Source: an uncultured Hyphomicrobiales bacterium (GTDB lineage: Bacteria > Pseudomonadota > Alphaproteobacteria > Rhizobiales > Aestuariivirgaceae). From it: 11,292 bases of DNA. Positions 1 through 6,360 of the stretch are shown here, piece after piece. The position numbers and the translations under genes are program-made. Position 1 is the first letter of the stretch, and each line of letters begins with the position of its first letter. The notes under the pieces are model-generated. The model ran no database searches and had not been told where the DNA came from. It saw only the letters and a program-made list of their open reading frames with translations. The stretch lies in the NCBI GenBank assembly GCA_903930095.1, contig CAIYXE010000369.1, positions 1-11,292 on the forward strand, written 5' to 3'.

Positions 1-462
1 GACATCTATGCCCATGTGGGCACGGGCCGCGAGATCAAGGTCGCGGGCAACAGGGCTTTCATGGACACGACGCTGGCCAACATGGATGGCCTGGCCGACG
101 GCGGCTTCCTGATGACGAATTTCGTCGATTTCGACAGCGAGTTCGGCCACCGTCGCGATCCAGTTGGTTATGGCCGCGCGCTCGAAGCCTTCGATGCGGA
201 ACTGCCTCGCGTCCTGGCGAAGCTGAAGCCAGGAGATCTCCTCGTGCTCACGGCCGACCACGGCAATGACCCGACATGGAGAGGCACCGACCACACGCGC
301 GAGCAGGTGCCGGTGATGACCTACATGCGCGGCATGGTGCCGGGAAGCTTCGGCCTGAGGGAGAGCTTCGCCGATATTGGCCAGACCATTGCACGGCATC
401 TTGGCGTGGGTCCGCTCGCCGCGGGCGATGCGTGGGATGTGGTCACGGCTCCGGCCGCTTGA
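1..462 (+). CDS. deoB: Phosphopentomutase, C-terminal part (5' end outside window)
   Basis: This cytosolic metalloenzyme interconverts ribose-1-phosphate with ribose-5-phosphate, and the deoxyribose equivalents, in nucleoside salvage. The frame is open from base 1 and ends at TGA 460-462, leaving about 153 C-terminal residues. All metal ligands expected in this half of the alkaline-phosphatase-type fold are visible: Asp and His in [11 protein letters not shown], the Asp-His pair in [10 protein letters not shown], and the His in GTDHTRE. Their spacing matches the known Mn-binding residues of the Bacillus cereus enzyme. The tail [13 protein letters not shown] is also typical of DeoB. The phosphorylatable Thr and the cap domain lie upstream, outside the window. 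The last 20 bp overlap the 3' end of the convergent choV gene, so no terminator fits between them. The identification is firm; whether the 5' part is intact cannot be seen. Confidence 0.96.
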   Translation, partial: DIYAHVGTGREIKVAGNRAFMDTTLANMDGLADGGFLMTNFVDFDSEFGHRRDPVGYGRALEAFDAELPRVLAKLKPGDLLVLTADHGNDPTWRGTDHTREQVPVMTYMRGMVPGSFGLRESFADIGQTIARHLGVGPLAAGDAWDVVTAPAA

Positions 463-1636
463 GCACAGCCTGCAGCACGTTCCTGACGCCGATGGCGCCA
501 ACGAACCGGTCACTCTCATCGAAGATCGCCACCGGGGCGACGTCGGTGTTGTGGATTGCCAGCATGACGGTCTTGAGGGACGTGCCTGGCCTCGCCCAGT
601 AGACGGGCCGCGTGCCCTCTTCGGCCGGCATCTCGATCTTGTCACAGGAGACCCATGTGGCCGGCTGGCCGTCGCGCTCGGCGGCAACGACCTTGTCCGT
701 GGCGTCGAGCTGGAAGCGCGTGGTGCGGCGCTTGTCGAGCCATACCCAGCCGTCGCTGCAGCGCTCCAGTTCGGAAAGCGACCGCATCACGTTCCAGGCG
801 GTCAGCACGGAGAGTGGGTTCACATTGGCGATGAAGTCCCGCACATAGTCGTTGGCGGGCCGCAGCACGATGTCTTCCGGCGTGCCCGACTGCACGATGC
901 GCCCGCCCTCCATGATGGTGATGCGGTTGCCGATCTTGAGCGCCTCCTCAAGGTCATGGCTGACGAAGAGGATGGTCTTCCTGATCTGCTTCTGCAGCTG
1001 GATCAGCTCGTCCTGCAGCTTGGTGCGGATCAGCGGATCGAGGGCCGAGAAGGGCTCGTCCATCAGCAGGATCGGCGCTTCGGTGGCGAAGGCGCGGGCC
1101 AGGCCTACGCGCTGCTGCATGCCGCCCGAGAGTTCATGCACGTATTTGTTGGCCCATTGTTCGAGGCCGACCAGCTTCAGCTGCTTGTCCACCCGTGTCC
1201 TGCGCTCAGCCTCGGGCACGCCCGAGAGTTCGAGGCCGAAGCCCGCGTTCTCGCGCACCGTGCGCCAGGGCAGGAGCGCGAACTGCTGGAACACCATCGA
1301 CACCTGTTTCTGGCGGATGTGCCTGAGGGCTGCCTGGTTGCAGCTGGCGACATCTACCATGCGCTCGCCATCCTTCACCAGAACGGCGCCGCCCGTCACC
1401 TTGTTGAGGCCGTTCACCGCGCGCAGCAGTGTGGACTTCCCGGAGCCTGAAAGCCCCATCAGCACGCTGATTTCGCCTTCGTTGACGGTGAGGTTGGCGC
1501 CCGTGGCGCCCAGCACCGCCCCGGTTTGGCTCAGGATCTCGCTGCGGCTCACGCCGTCACGCGCCAGCTTCTGCGCCTCGGCGGCGTTCTCGCCGAAGAT
1601 GATGTCGACGTTCCTGAACTCGATCGCCGCCGTCAT
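443..1636 (-). CDS. choV: Choline ABC transporter, ATP-binding protein ChoV
   Basis: ATPase subunit of a choline importer of the ProV/OpuAA class, acting at the inner face of the cytoplasmic membrane with ChoW. The 397-residue product shows Walker [10 protein letters not shown] (61-69), the Q-loop in [10 protein letters not shown] (about 115-124), signature LSGGMQQR (169-176), Walker B ILLMDEP (189-195), D-loop SALD (197-200) and the switch His227. Residues 280-397 form a C-terminal extension; about 345-393 resembles one CBS motif ([19 protein letters not shown]) and the part before it is degenerate. ProV-type ATPases carry such domains for osmotic or ligand control, so a regulatory role is inferred. 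The start is ATG at 1636-1634, overlapping the choW stop codon as ATGA, which implies translational coupling. A longer upstream in-frame extension (to 1822) only shadows choW and is rejected. It is the last gene of choXWV and its 3' end overlaps deoB. Confidence 0.93.
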   Translation of the reverse strand: MTAAIEFRNVDIIFGENAAEAQKLARDGVSRSEILSQTGAVLGATGANLTVNEGEISVLMGLSGSGKSTLLRAVNGLNKVTGGAVLVKDGERMVDVASCNQAALRHIRQKQVSMVFQQFALLPWRTVRENAGFGLELSGVPEAERRTRVDKQLKLVGLEQWANKYVHELSGGMQQRVGLARAFATEAPILLMDEPFSALDPLIRTKLQDELIQLQKQIRKTILFVSHDLEEALKIGNRITIMEGGRIVQSGTPEDIVLRPANDYVRDFIANVNPLSVLTAWNVMRSLSELERCSDGWVWLDKRRTTRFQLDATDKVVAAERDGQPATWVSCDKIEMPAEEGTRPVYWARPGTSLKTVMLAIHNTDVAPVAIFDESDRFVGAIGVRNVLQAVLKRPEP

Positions 1637-2487
1637 TTCTTGGCTCCCGACCGGGAGGCCAGCATGCGGTCGAGGATGATGGCCAGGACCACGATGGCGA
1701 GGCCAGCCTCTATCCCCAAGGGAATGTTGCGGTTGGCCAGCGCCTTGTTCACAGGATTGCCGAGGCTCGGTGCGCCGATAAGCGTTGCGAAGACCACCAT
1801 GGACAGCGACAGCATGATGCATTGGGTGAGCCCCGCCATGATCGAGGGCAGGGCTGCCGGCAGTTCAACCTTCCACAGGAGCTGCCGCTTGGTGGCGCCG
1901 AAGGCCTCTCCCGCCTCGATCATGGGCCTCGGGATCGAGGTGATGCCGAGATAGGTCATGCGCACGGGTGCTGGCATGGCGAAGATGATGGTGACGATGA
2001 GCGCCGGTGCAGCGCCCAGCCCGAAGAGGATCAGGATCGGGATCAGATAGACGAATGTCGGCATGGTCTGCATCAGGTCGAGCACCGGCTGCAGCACGCG
2101 CCAGACGCGTGGATTGTGTGCCGACCATATGCCGAGCGGCACGCCGATGCCCATGGAGAGGGCGGTGGCGCCCGTGACCAGCACGAGCGTCTGCACCGTC
2201 TCTTTCCACAGGCCCTGATTGAGGATGAAGAGAAGGCCGACCAGCACCCCAAGGGCCAGCTTCCAGGACTTGCGGAGCCACCAGGCAAACAGGGCAATCA
2301 GCAACGCCAGCACCACCGGCGGCAACATCAGAAGCCCCGCGGTGGTGCCTTCGACCACGAAATTCAGCGAGATCTTCAGCGCGTCGAACAGCCATTGGAA
2401 GTAGTCGACGACGAAGTCGATGAGGCTCTTGCCCCATTTGCCGACGGGTATCTTCCACGATCTGATCAGATCGGAGACCGGATCCAT
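1633..2487 (-). CDS. choW: Choline ABC transporter, permease ChoW
   Basis: Membrane subunit (284 residues) of the ChoXWV choline importer, in the ProW/OpuAB family of binding-protein-dependent permeases. After an amphipathic N-terminus there are about six or seven hydrophobic stretches, roughly at 50-70, 76-90, 97-121, 143-172, 221-240 and 257-273. The cytoplasmic EAA coupling loop, which docks on the ATPase, is clear at about 191-220 (EAGEAFG, then about nine residues later VELPAALPSIMAGL). Start ATG 2487-2485 is preceded on the minus strand by a purine-rich ribosome site (GGGGGAAGGA). The stop overlaps the choV start by two bases (ATGA). The 65-bp gap to choX contains a perfect hairpin, so expression of choW and choV may depend on readthrough. 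Substrate specificity is inferred from the neighbouring ChoX binding protein; the permease alone could belong to a glycine betaine or proline betaine system. Confidence 0.93.
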   Translation of the reverse strand: MDPVSDLIRSWKIPVGKWGKSLIDFVVDYFQWLFDALKISLNFVVEGTTAGLLMLPPVVLALLIALFAWWLRKSWKLALGVLVGLLFILNQGLWKETVQTLVLVTGATALSMGIGVPLGIWSAHNPRVWRVLQPVLDLMQTMPTFVYLIPILILFGLGAAPALIVTIIFAMPAPVRMTYLGITSIPRPMIEAGEAFGATKRQLLWKVELPAALPSIMAGLTQCIMLSLSMVVFATLIGAPSLGNPVNKALANRNIPLGIEAGLAIVVLAIILDRMLASRSGAKK

Positions 2488-2510
2488 GTGTCCTTCCCCC
2501 GTGGGTGAGA

Positions 2511-2542
2511 AAAGGCCCGGGAGGACAATCTCCCGGGCCTTT
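2511..2542 (-). terminator. Perfect 13-bp hairpin between choX and choW (attenuator or mRNA-stabilising stem)
   Basis: Arms AAAGGCCCGGGAG (2511-2523) and CTCCCGGGCCTTT (2530-2542) are perfect inverted repeats separated by the 6-nt spacer GACAAT. On the minus strand, the direction of choX transcription, the stem runs straight into TTTTCTC, so it has the form of a weak Rho-independent terminator. It begins 10 bp after the choX stop codon. In ABC importer operons such stems commonly make binding protein more abundant than the membrane subunits, by partial termination or by blocking 3' exonucleases. Which of the two applies here cannot be read from sequence. Confidence 0.75.
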
Positions 2543-2552
2543 GTACCTGTCT

Positions 2553-3494
2553 TTAGCCCTTCAACGCGGCCGCGACCGCAGCAGCGGCGTCACCACCGTC
2601 GAAGGTTGTCACACCCTCGAGCCAGGGCTTCACCGCATCGGGATTGGCCTTCAGCCAAGCCCTGGCGGTTTCCTTGGGATCAGCGCCGTCCTTGAGGACC
2701 GGGGCCATCATCGCGCCTTCCATCTCGAGCGTGAACTTGAGGTTGGAGAGCAGCTTGCCGGCATTGGGGCATTCCTGGGTGTAGCCCGCGCGCACATTGG
2801 TGAGCACGCTCGCCGCACCGAAACCTGAGTCACCCATGCCGTCGAGGTAGTGGATCTTCATCTCACCCATGATCGGGTGCGGCGTCCAGCCGAGGAAGAT
2901 GATCCATTCGTTGTTCTTCATGGCCTTCTCGGCTTCCGTCAGCATGCCGGCTTCCGAACTCTCGACCAGCGTGAAGCCGGAGAGATTGTTCTTCGGATCG
3001 TCGATCATCGTCTGGATGATGCGGTTGCCGTCGTTGCCGGCCTCGATGCCGTAGATCTTTCCGCCGAACTTCTCAGCGTTTGCGCCGAGGTCGGCGAGCG
3101 ACTTGACGCCAGCATCGGCCACATACTGCGGGATGACCAGGCCGTAGCCCGCGCCCTCGAGATTGGTGCCGATCTGCTCCACCGACTTGTCGTCGAGGTA
3201 GGGCTGGATGTCAGCCGTCATCGAGGGCATCCAGTTGCCGAGGAAGGCATCGATGTCCTTGTTCTTCAGCGAGGCATAGGTGACAGGCACCGACAGCGTT
3301 GAAACCTGCGGCTCGTAGCCCAGAGCCTCGAGCACCACCGAGGTGGCGCCCGTGGTGACCTGAATATCGGTCCAGCCCACATCGGCAAAGCGCACGGCCT
3401 TGCAGCTTTCCGGTTCAGCCGCTTGTGCGGATGCCGCCATTGCCGACCCAATAATCGCCGCGGCCGCCAGACTCTTGATCATGATCGACTTCAT
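2553..3494 (-). CDS. choX: Choline-binding periplasmic protein ChoX
   Basis: Periplasmic substrate-binding protein (313 residues) that delivers choline to ChoWV. The N-terminus is a Sec signal peptide: basic MKSIMIK, a hydrophobic Ala-rich core, and a likely cleavage after AQA near residue 25. The quaternary-ammonium site known from Sinorhizobium meliloti ChoX is fully conserved at a constant offset of two residues. The aromatic box is Trp41, Trp88, Tyr117 and Trp203, and the choline-contacting residues are Asp43 and Asn154 (motifs DVGWTDIQ, LGNWMP, GAGYGLV, EAGNDGN, FLGWTPHP). Cys31 and Cys242 could form a disulfide. Start ATG 3494-3492 has a strong ribosome site GGGAG six bases upstream. 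It is the first gene of choXWV and is divergent from betI, which probably controls it. The intact ligand box makes choline (or acetylcholine) much more likely than betaine. Confidence 0.95.
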   Translation of the reverse strand: MKSIMIKSLAAAAIIGSAMAASAQAAEPESCKAVRFADVGWTDIQVTTGATSVVLEALGYEPQVSTLSVPVTYASLKNKDIDAFLGNWMPSMTADIQPYLDDKSVEQIGTNLEGAGYGLVIPQYVADAGVKSLADLGANAEKFGGKIYGIEAGNDGNRIIQTMIDDPKNNLSGFTLVESSEAGMLTEAEKAMKNNEWIIFLGWTPHPIMGEMKIHYLDGMGDSGFGAASVLTNVRAGYTQECPNAGKLLSNLKFTLEMEGAMMAPVLKDGADPKETARAWLKANPDAVKPWLEGVTTFDGGDAAAAVAAALKG

Positions 3495-3633
3495 TCACTT
3501 CTCCCATGTTTTCCCGGGAGTCCTTGTCAGCGCTCTCGGGTGATCATTGAATTCTAGGCTACAGCAGCACCGGGCCGCAACTTTTTCTTGGACGGACAAC
3601 CAAAGAAAATCTACGCTTCTTGCGGGAGGGGTT
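3495..3633. promoter_or_regulatory. Divergent choX/betI control region with candidate BetI operator
   Basis: These 139 bp separate the two divergent genes and must hold both promoters. On the minus strand TTGCGG (3575-3580) and TAGAAT (3551-3556), 18 bp apart, form a plausible choX promoter with a good -10 and a weak -35. Toward betI, TTGGAC (3588-3593) could be a -35 but no good -10 follows. It lies in TTGGACGGACAA (3588-3599), an imperfect dyad flanked by TTTTTC on the left and GAAAAT on the right. That dyad is the best candidate for a BetI operator, although the symmetry is only partial. On the choX mRNA, CTCCC (read on the minus strand from 3520 to 3516) could pair with the ribosome site GGGAG (3505 to 3501) across a 10-nt loop. 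Confidence 0.4.
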
Positions 3634-4251
3634 ATGCCGAAGCTGGGAATGGGTCCGATCAGGCGCCAGCAGCTGGTAGAGGCTGCAATCGCTGTTATCC
3701 ATGAGCAGGGTTTCGCCAATGCCACGGTCCTGCGCATCGCTGAACGTGCCGGCATGTCCGCCGGACTGGTTCATCACTATTTCCATAACAAGGACGACCT
3801 GCTCTTCGCCACCATGCGGCATCTGCTGGCCGAACTCCGGACTGACGTCGTGGCCCGTCTTTCCCATGCATCCGGTCCGCACCAGCGTGTCTGCGCCATC
3901 ATCGACGCCTGTTTTGGCGATGAGCAGTTCGACGAACAGGTCTTCAGCGCATGGCTGGCGCTTTACGGCAATGCCCGCCAGTCCGACAGGCTGCGGAATA
4001 TTCTTTCCGTCTATCATCGCCGCCTCAGGAGCAGTCTCGTCCATGAATTGCGCCGCCTTGTTCCGGAGTCCGAGGCGTTGCGGCTTGCCGAGGGCATTGG
4101 CGCCATGATTGACGGGCTGTGGCTGCGCTATGCGCTGACAGGCAAGCCGAACGACCCCGAGACGCCGAGGGCGCTCACCCGCGACTATCTTGCAGCCTTT
4201 CTCGAACGGTCTTTCAACCCGGGCCGTACCAGACTAGACATGGCGTCCTGA
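3634..4251 (+). CDS. betI: TetR-family choline-responsive regulator BetI
   Basis: Cytosolic DNA-binding repressor (205 residues). In BetI-type systems it binds operators near choline uptake and glycine betaine synthesis genes and is released when choline is present. The N-terminus MPKLGMGPIRRQQLVEAAI is the hallmark of BetI. The helix-turn-helix covers about 31-50 (TVLRIAERAGMSAGLVHHYF), followed by the conserved NKDDLLFATMRHL. The C-terminal ligand/dimer domain keeps the BetI pattern AWLALYG, YHRRLRSSLVHELRRL and IDGLWLRYALTGKP. Start ATG 3634 follows GGGAGGGG with good spacing and matches the family N-terminus; the 29-residue in-frame extension upstream (from 3547) has no support. It is divergent from choX, which fits local control of choline uptake. 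Unlike the common betICBA layout, no betB, betA or betC follows; the next gene is an unrelated oxidoreductase. Confidence 0.9.
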   Translation: MPKLGMGPIRRQQLVEAAIAVIHEQGFANATVLRIAERAGMSAGLVHHYFHNKDDLLFATMRHLLAELRTDVVARLSHASGPHQRVCAIIDACFGDEQFDEQVFSAWLALYGNARQSDRLRNILSVYHRRLRSSLVHELRRLVPESEALRLAEGIGAMIDGLWLRYALTGKPNDPETPRALTRDYLAAFLERSFNPGRTRLDMAS

Positions 4252-4269
4252 ATTGAGGGAGGCATTCAT

Positions 4270-5256
4270 ATGAAGCCTGTGAAGTGGGGCATTATCTCGA
4301 CGGCAAACATCGGGGTGGCGAAGGTCATTCCTGGCATGCTGAAGAGCAAGGACGTGGAGATCGTCGCGATCTCGTCCAGGAAGAAGAAGACGGCGGAGGA
4401 ATGGGCCGGAAAGCTCGGGATTCCCAAGGCCTATGGCTCCTATGAGGAGATGCTGGCCGACCCCGAGATCGAGGCCGTCTACAATCCGCTTCCCAACCAC
4501 CTGCACGTGCCGTTGACGCTTCAGGCCGCCAGGGCCGGCAAGCATGTGCTGTGCGAGAAGCCCATCGCCATCACGGCGAAGGAGGCGATGCAGCTCAAAA
4601 AGGTGAAGAATGTCCACGTGGCGGAGGCCTTCATGGTGCGCCACGCCGCGCAGTGGCTCGCCGCGCGTGACCTGGTGAAGAAGAAGAAGATCGGCGACGT
4701 GCGTGCCATCCAGGTGATGTTCGCCTATTTCAACCGCGACCCGAAGAACGTGCGCAACATGGCGGACATTGGCGGTGGCGGCCTGCTCGATATCGGGTGT
4801 TACCCCATCACTGTCTCGCGCTTCATCTTTAATGCGGAGCCGAAGGCCGTGACGGCCACCTTCGACCGCGACCCAAAGTTCAAGACCGACCGGCTGGCGG
4901 GAGGCCTGGCCGATTTCGGTGAGGGAAGGCATCTCTCCTTTACCGTCTCCACCCAGCTCGCCCCTTACCAGCGGGTGAACATCATGGGCACCAAGGGCCG
5001 GATCGAGATCGAAATTCCCTTCAACGCACCGCCCGACCGGCCCAACCGCTACTTCCTTCAGGGCATGGACATGAATGTGGGGGAATGGACGGAACTTCCC
5101 GTGTCGGACCAGTATCAGCTGCAGGCAGAGGCCTTCGGCCGCGTCATCCGGGGCAAGCAGAAGCCTGTGTGGGGGGTGGAAGACGCCATCCAGAACATGC
5201 GGATCATCGACGCCTTTTTCCGCTCGGAAAAGAGCCGCAAATGGGAGAAGCCGTAA
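4270..5256 (+). CDS. Gfo/Idh/MocA-family NAD(P)-dependent oxidoreductase, substrate unknown
   Basis: Predicted soluble dehydrogenase of 328 residues. Residues 1-120 form a Rossmann fold: the nucleotide loop is GIISTANIG (7-15), a form seen in the dihydrodiol/xylose dehydrogenase branch rather than strict GxGxxG. It is followed by SSR at 35-37, NPLPNHLH (72-79) and the family motif EKP (96-98), whose Lys97 is the usual catalytic lysine. The C-terminal sheet domain has GGGGLLDIGCYPI (168-180), with Asp174 and Tyr178 in the catalytic DxGxYxI pattern; Tyr takes the place of the His found in inositol dehydrogenases. The natural substrate is probably a sugar, polyol or related compound and cannot be named. 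ATG 4270 has a strong ribosome site (GAGGGAGG) and lies 18 bp after betI, so it is probably cotranscribed with betI and possibly choline-regulated. It is Lys-rich (KKKTAEE, LVKKKKIGD). Confidence 0.85.
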   Translation: MKPVKWGIISTANIGVAKVIPGMLKSKDVEIVAISSRKKKTAEEWAGKLGIPKAYGSYEEMLADPEIEAVYNPLPNHLHVPLTLQAARAGKHVLCEKPIAITAKEAMQLKKVKNVHVAEAFMVRHAAQWLAARDLVKKKKIGDVRAIQVMFAYFNRDPKNVRNMADIGGGGLLDIGCYPITVSRFIFNAEPKAVTATFDRDPKFKTDRLAGGLADFGEGRHLSFTVSTQLAPYQRVNIMGTKGRIEIEIPFNAPPDRPNRYFLQGMDMNVGEWTELPVSDQYQLQAEAFGRVIRGKQKPVWGVEDAIQNMRIIDAFFRSEKSRKWEKP

Positions 5257-5260
5257 GCCA

Positions 5261-5289
5261 TTGACGGCGGCGGCGGGCGTCACTATAAG
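5261..5289 (+). promoter_or_regulatory. Sigma-70 type promoter of rpsT
   Basis: TTGACG (5261-5266) and TATAAG (5284-5289) are separated by 17 bp, each one base from the -35 and -10 consensus. This is the strongest promoter match in the window and suits a highly expressed ribosomal protein gene. It begins five bases after the stop codon of the preceding oxidoreductase gene. Transcription should start near 5296, giving a leader of about 100 nt. Confidence 0.8.
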
Positions 5290-5396
5290 CCCGGCATCCC
5301 GATGGGCCGGGAAGCCGGTCCGCCTGCCTTAGGGCATGCGGTCCTTCGTTTTTGATGGCCCGTCAAACGAATTTCAGAGAAGCAGGACCAAACCTC
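5290..5396 (+). promoter_or_regulatory. Structured rpsT mRNA leader that can mask the ribosome binding site
   Basis: Two nested pairings can be drawn in the leader. TCGTTT (5346-5351) pairs with AAACGA (5365-5370), and TGA/TCA inside this extends the stem after a small bulge. Outside it, GGTCCT (5340-5345) pairs perfectly with AGGACC (5384-5389), which contains the AGGA ribosome site of rpsT. Upstream, CCCGG (5290-5294) and CCGGG (5307-5311) with CCC/GGG inside form a separate GC-rich hairpin near the transcription start. S20 is known to repress its own translation in Escherichia coli, so an autoregulatory fold is a reasonable inference, but no S20-binding motif was identified. Confidence 0.5.
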
Positions 5397-5663
5397 ATGG
5401 CCAATACAAAATCGGCGAAGAAGGCCACCCGCGTTGCCGCCCGCCGTACCGCAGTGAACAAGAACCGCGTTAGCCGCATTCGCACCCATGTGCGCAAGGT
5501 GGAGGAGGCGATTGCCGCCGGCAACCAGTCCGAGGCCCAGGCCGCTCTCCGCGCTGCCCAGCCCGAGTTGATGAGGGGCGCCCAGAAGGGCGTGCTCCAC
5601 AAGAATACGGCTTCCCGCAAGGTGTCGCGGCTTGCCGCGCGTGTAAAGGCCCTCAAGGGCTGA
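5397..5663 (+). CDS. rpsT: 30S ribosomal protein S20
   Basis: Primary 16S rRNA-binding protein of the small ribosomal subunit. The 88-residue product is the usual length and very basic. It has the canonical N-terminus [12 protein letters not shown], helix-forming segments, and the conserved C-terminal block [23 protein letters not shown] (64-86) of the S20 three-helix bundle. The start is ATG 5397, nine bases after AGGA (5384-5387). A 15-codon in-frame extension upstream (from 5352) is rejected because it lies in the structured leader and is absent from the family. The gene has its own promoter and a strong terminator, so it is probably monocistronic even though it precedes dnaA, as is common in Hyphomicrobiales. 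Confidence 0.97.
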   Translation: MANTKSAKKATRVAARRTAVNKNRVSRIRTHVRKVEEAIAAGNQSEAQAALRAAQPELMRGAQKGVLHKNTASRKVSRLAARVKALKG

Positions 5664-5715
5664 CTTCTCGCCTCTGCATCCTGCAGTTGCGGGGTCAATG
5701 CGTCAATTATCGTGT

Positions 5716-5747
5716 GCCGGGCAGTTTCTGCCCGGCTTTTTTGTTTT
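5716..5747 (+). terminator. Rho-independent terminator of rpsT
   Basis: A perfect 9-bp stem, GCCGGGCAG (5716-5724) with CTGCCCGGC (5728-5736), closes a TTT loop and is followed by TTTTTTGTTTT (5737-5747). It lies 53 bp after the rpsT stop codon. The DnaA-box-like 9-mers begin within its T tract. Confidence 0.95.
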
Positions 5748-5761
5748 CCACAGTTTCCACA
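5744..5761 (+). promoter_or_regulatory. Two tandem DnaA-box-like 9-mers
   Basis: TTTTCCACA (5744-5752) matches the DnaA box TTATCCACA at 8 of 9 positions. The directly abutting GTTTCCACA (5753-5761) matches at 7 of 9. They are in the same orientation, in the most AT-rich stretch of the rpsT-dnaA gap. They could serve dnaA autoregulation or be part of an origin. Two imperfect boxes are too few to call oriC, and the first shares bases with the terminator T tract. Confidence 0.4.
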
Positions 5762-5795
5762 TTTGTCAGCGAACGGATTGTCTCGCGCAGAAATC

Positions 5796-5814
5796 GCCAT
5801 TGTTTACCAATGGC
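5796..5814. repeat. Perfect 7-5-7 palindrome upstream of dnaA
   Basis: The 19-bp element GCCATTGTTTACCAATGGC has perfect 7-bp arms around the 5-bp spacer TTTAC. Its size and form suit a dimeric repressor operator. A hairpin role is less likely, since no T tract follows and it lies beyond the rpsT terminator. It is 34 bp downstream of the DnaA-box-like pair. The cognate protein is unknown: it is not the alphaproteobacterial LexA site (GTTC-N7-GTTC) nor a CtrA site (TTAA-N7-TTAA). Confidence 0.5.
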
Positions 5815-6360
5815 TTACAGGTCATGCCGAAAAACACGCCGCGCCCCGCATGGTGGCGCGCGGCACGTAGCCAGCAGGTTGTGTTGGGTTGCAGACACTT
5901 CCGCACCCATCTCCGGAACGGGGCAAGGCACGAAAATCGGAGCTATCTCAGCACCTTAGGATTGTCCGCCGGAAGGCCGGGCGCAGCTGGCGGGTGCCGC
6001 TCCCCCTCCGTGTACGGAGCGTTTCCGGAATCAGGTTGCTTGGGCTGTTGGCGCTTTTGTAAGTTCTTTGTGCGGACGGGCCTTGTGGCCAGTCGTCTGC
6101 AGCAAAAATCGGAACCTGGGCCGGGCTTGGCCCTGCGGTTCTGGCTAGCGGTCAGTGGTGGCGTTTGCTGGGCGGCCTCCGTCCAAGCGAAGCTCGTGTG
6201 TTTGTGTGTAGGGTAGATACGCGTAACGAACCCGAGAAGAACCACGACCGGCAAGACAAAGATGCTACGGCAGGAGCATGTGATGGTCAGACCAATCATG
6301 CAGTTCTTCGGCCCAGGGCCAGGCAGCCTCTAGCGGTTGCCAGGCTCGGAAACATGAGAC

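Noticed and set aside
377..1450. Long rightward reading frame of 357 codons opposite choV
   Set aside because: It lies entirely antisense to choV and the end of deoB, which are certain genes. Its product is His/Leu/Arg/Ala-rich with no family motif, as expected from a GC-rich antisense shadow.
3547..3633. Upstream in-frame extension of betI by 29 residues
   Set aside because: The family begins at MPKLGM, which here has its own strong ribosome site; the extension would cover the betI promoter region.
5838..5864. GC-rich inverted repeat GCCGCGC...GCGCGGC
   Set aside because: Seven-base arms of pure G/C separated by 13 bases are expected by chance in such DNA, and no T tract follows.
5698..6216. 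Rightward reading frame of 172 codons after rpsT
   Set aside because: It starts before and runs through the rpsT terminator, has no ribosome site, and gives a Cys/Trp/Arg-rich product of no recognisable type.
5943..6299. Leftward reading frame of 118 codons between rpsT and dnaA, with a hydrophobic N-terminus
   Set aside because: The first 25 residues look like a membrane segment, but the rest is low-complexity Pro/Arg/Gln-rich sequence. No ribosome site or promoter is visible, and the hydrophobic start alone is not enough.
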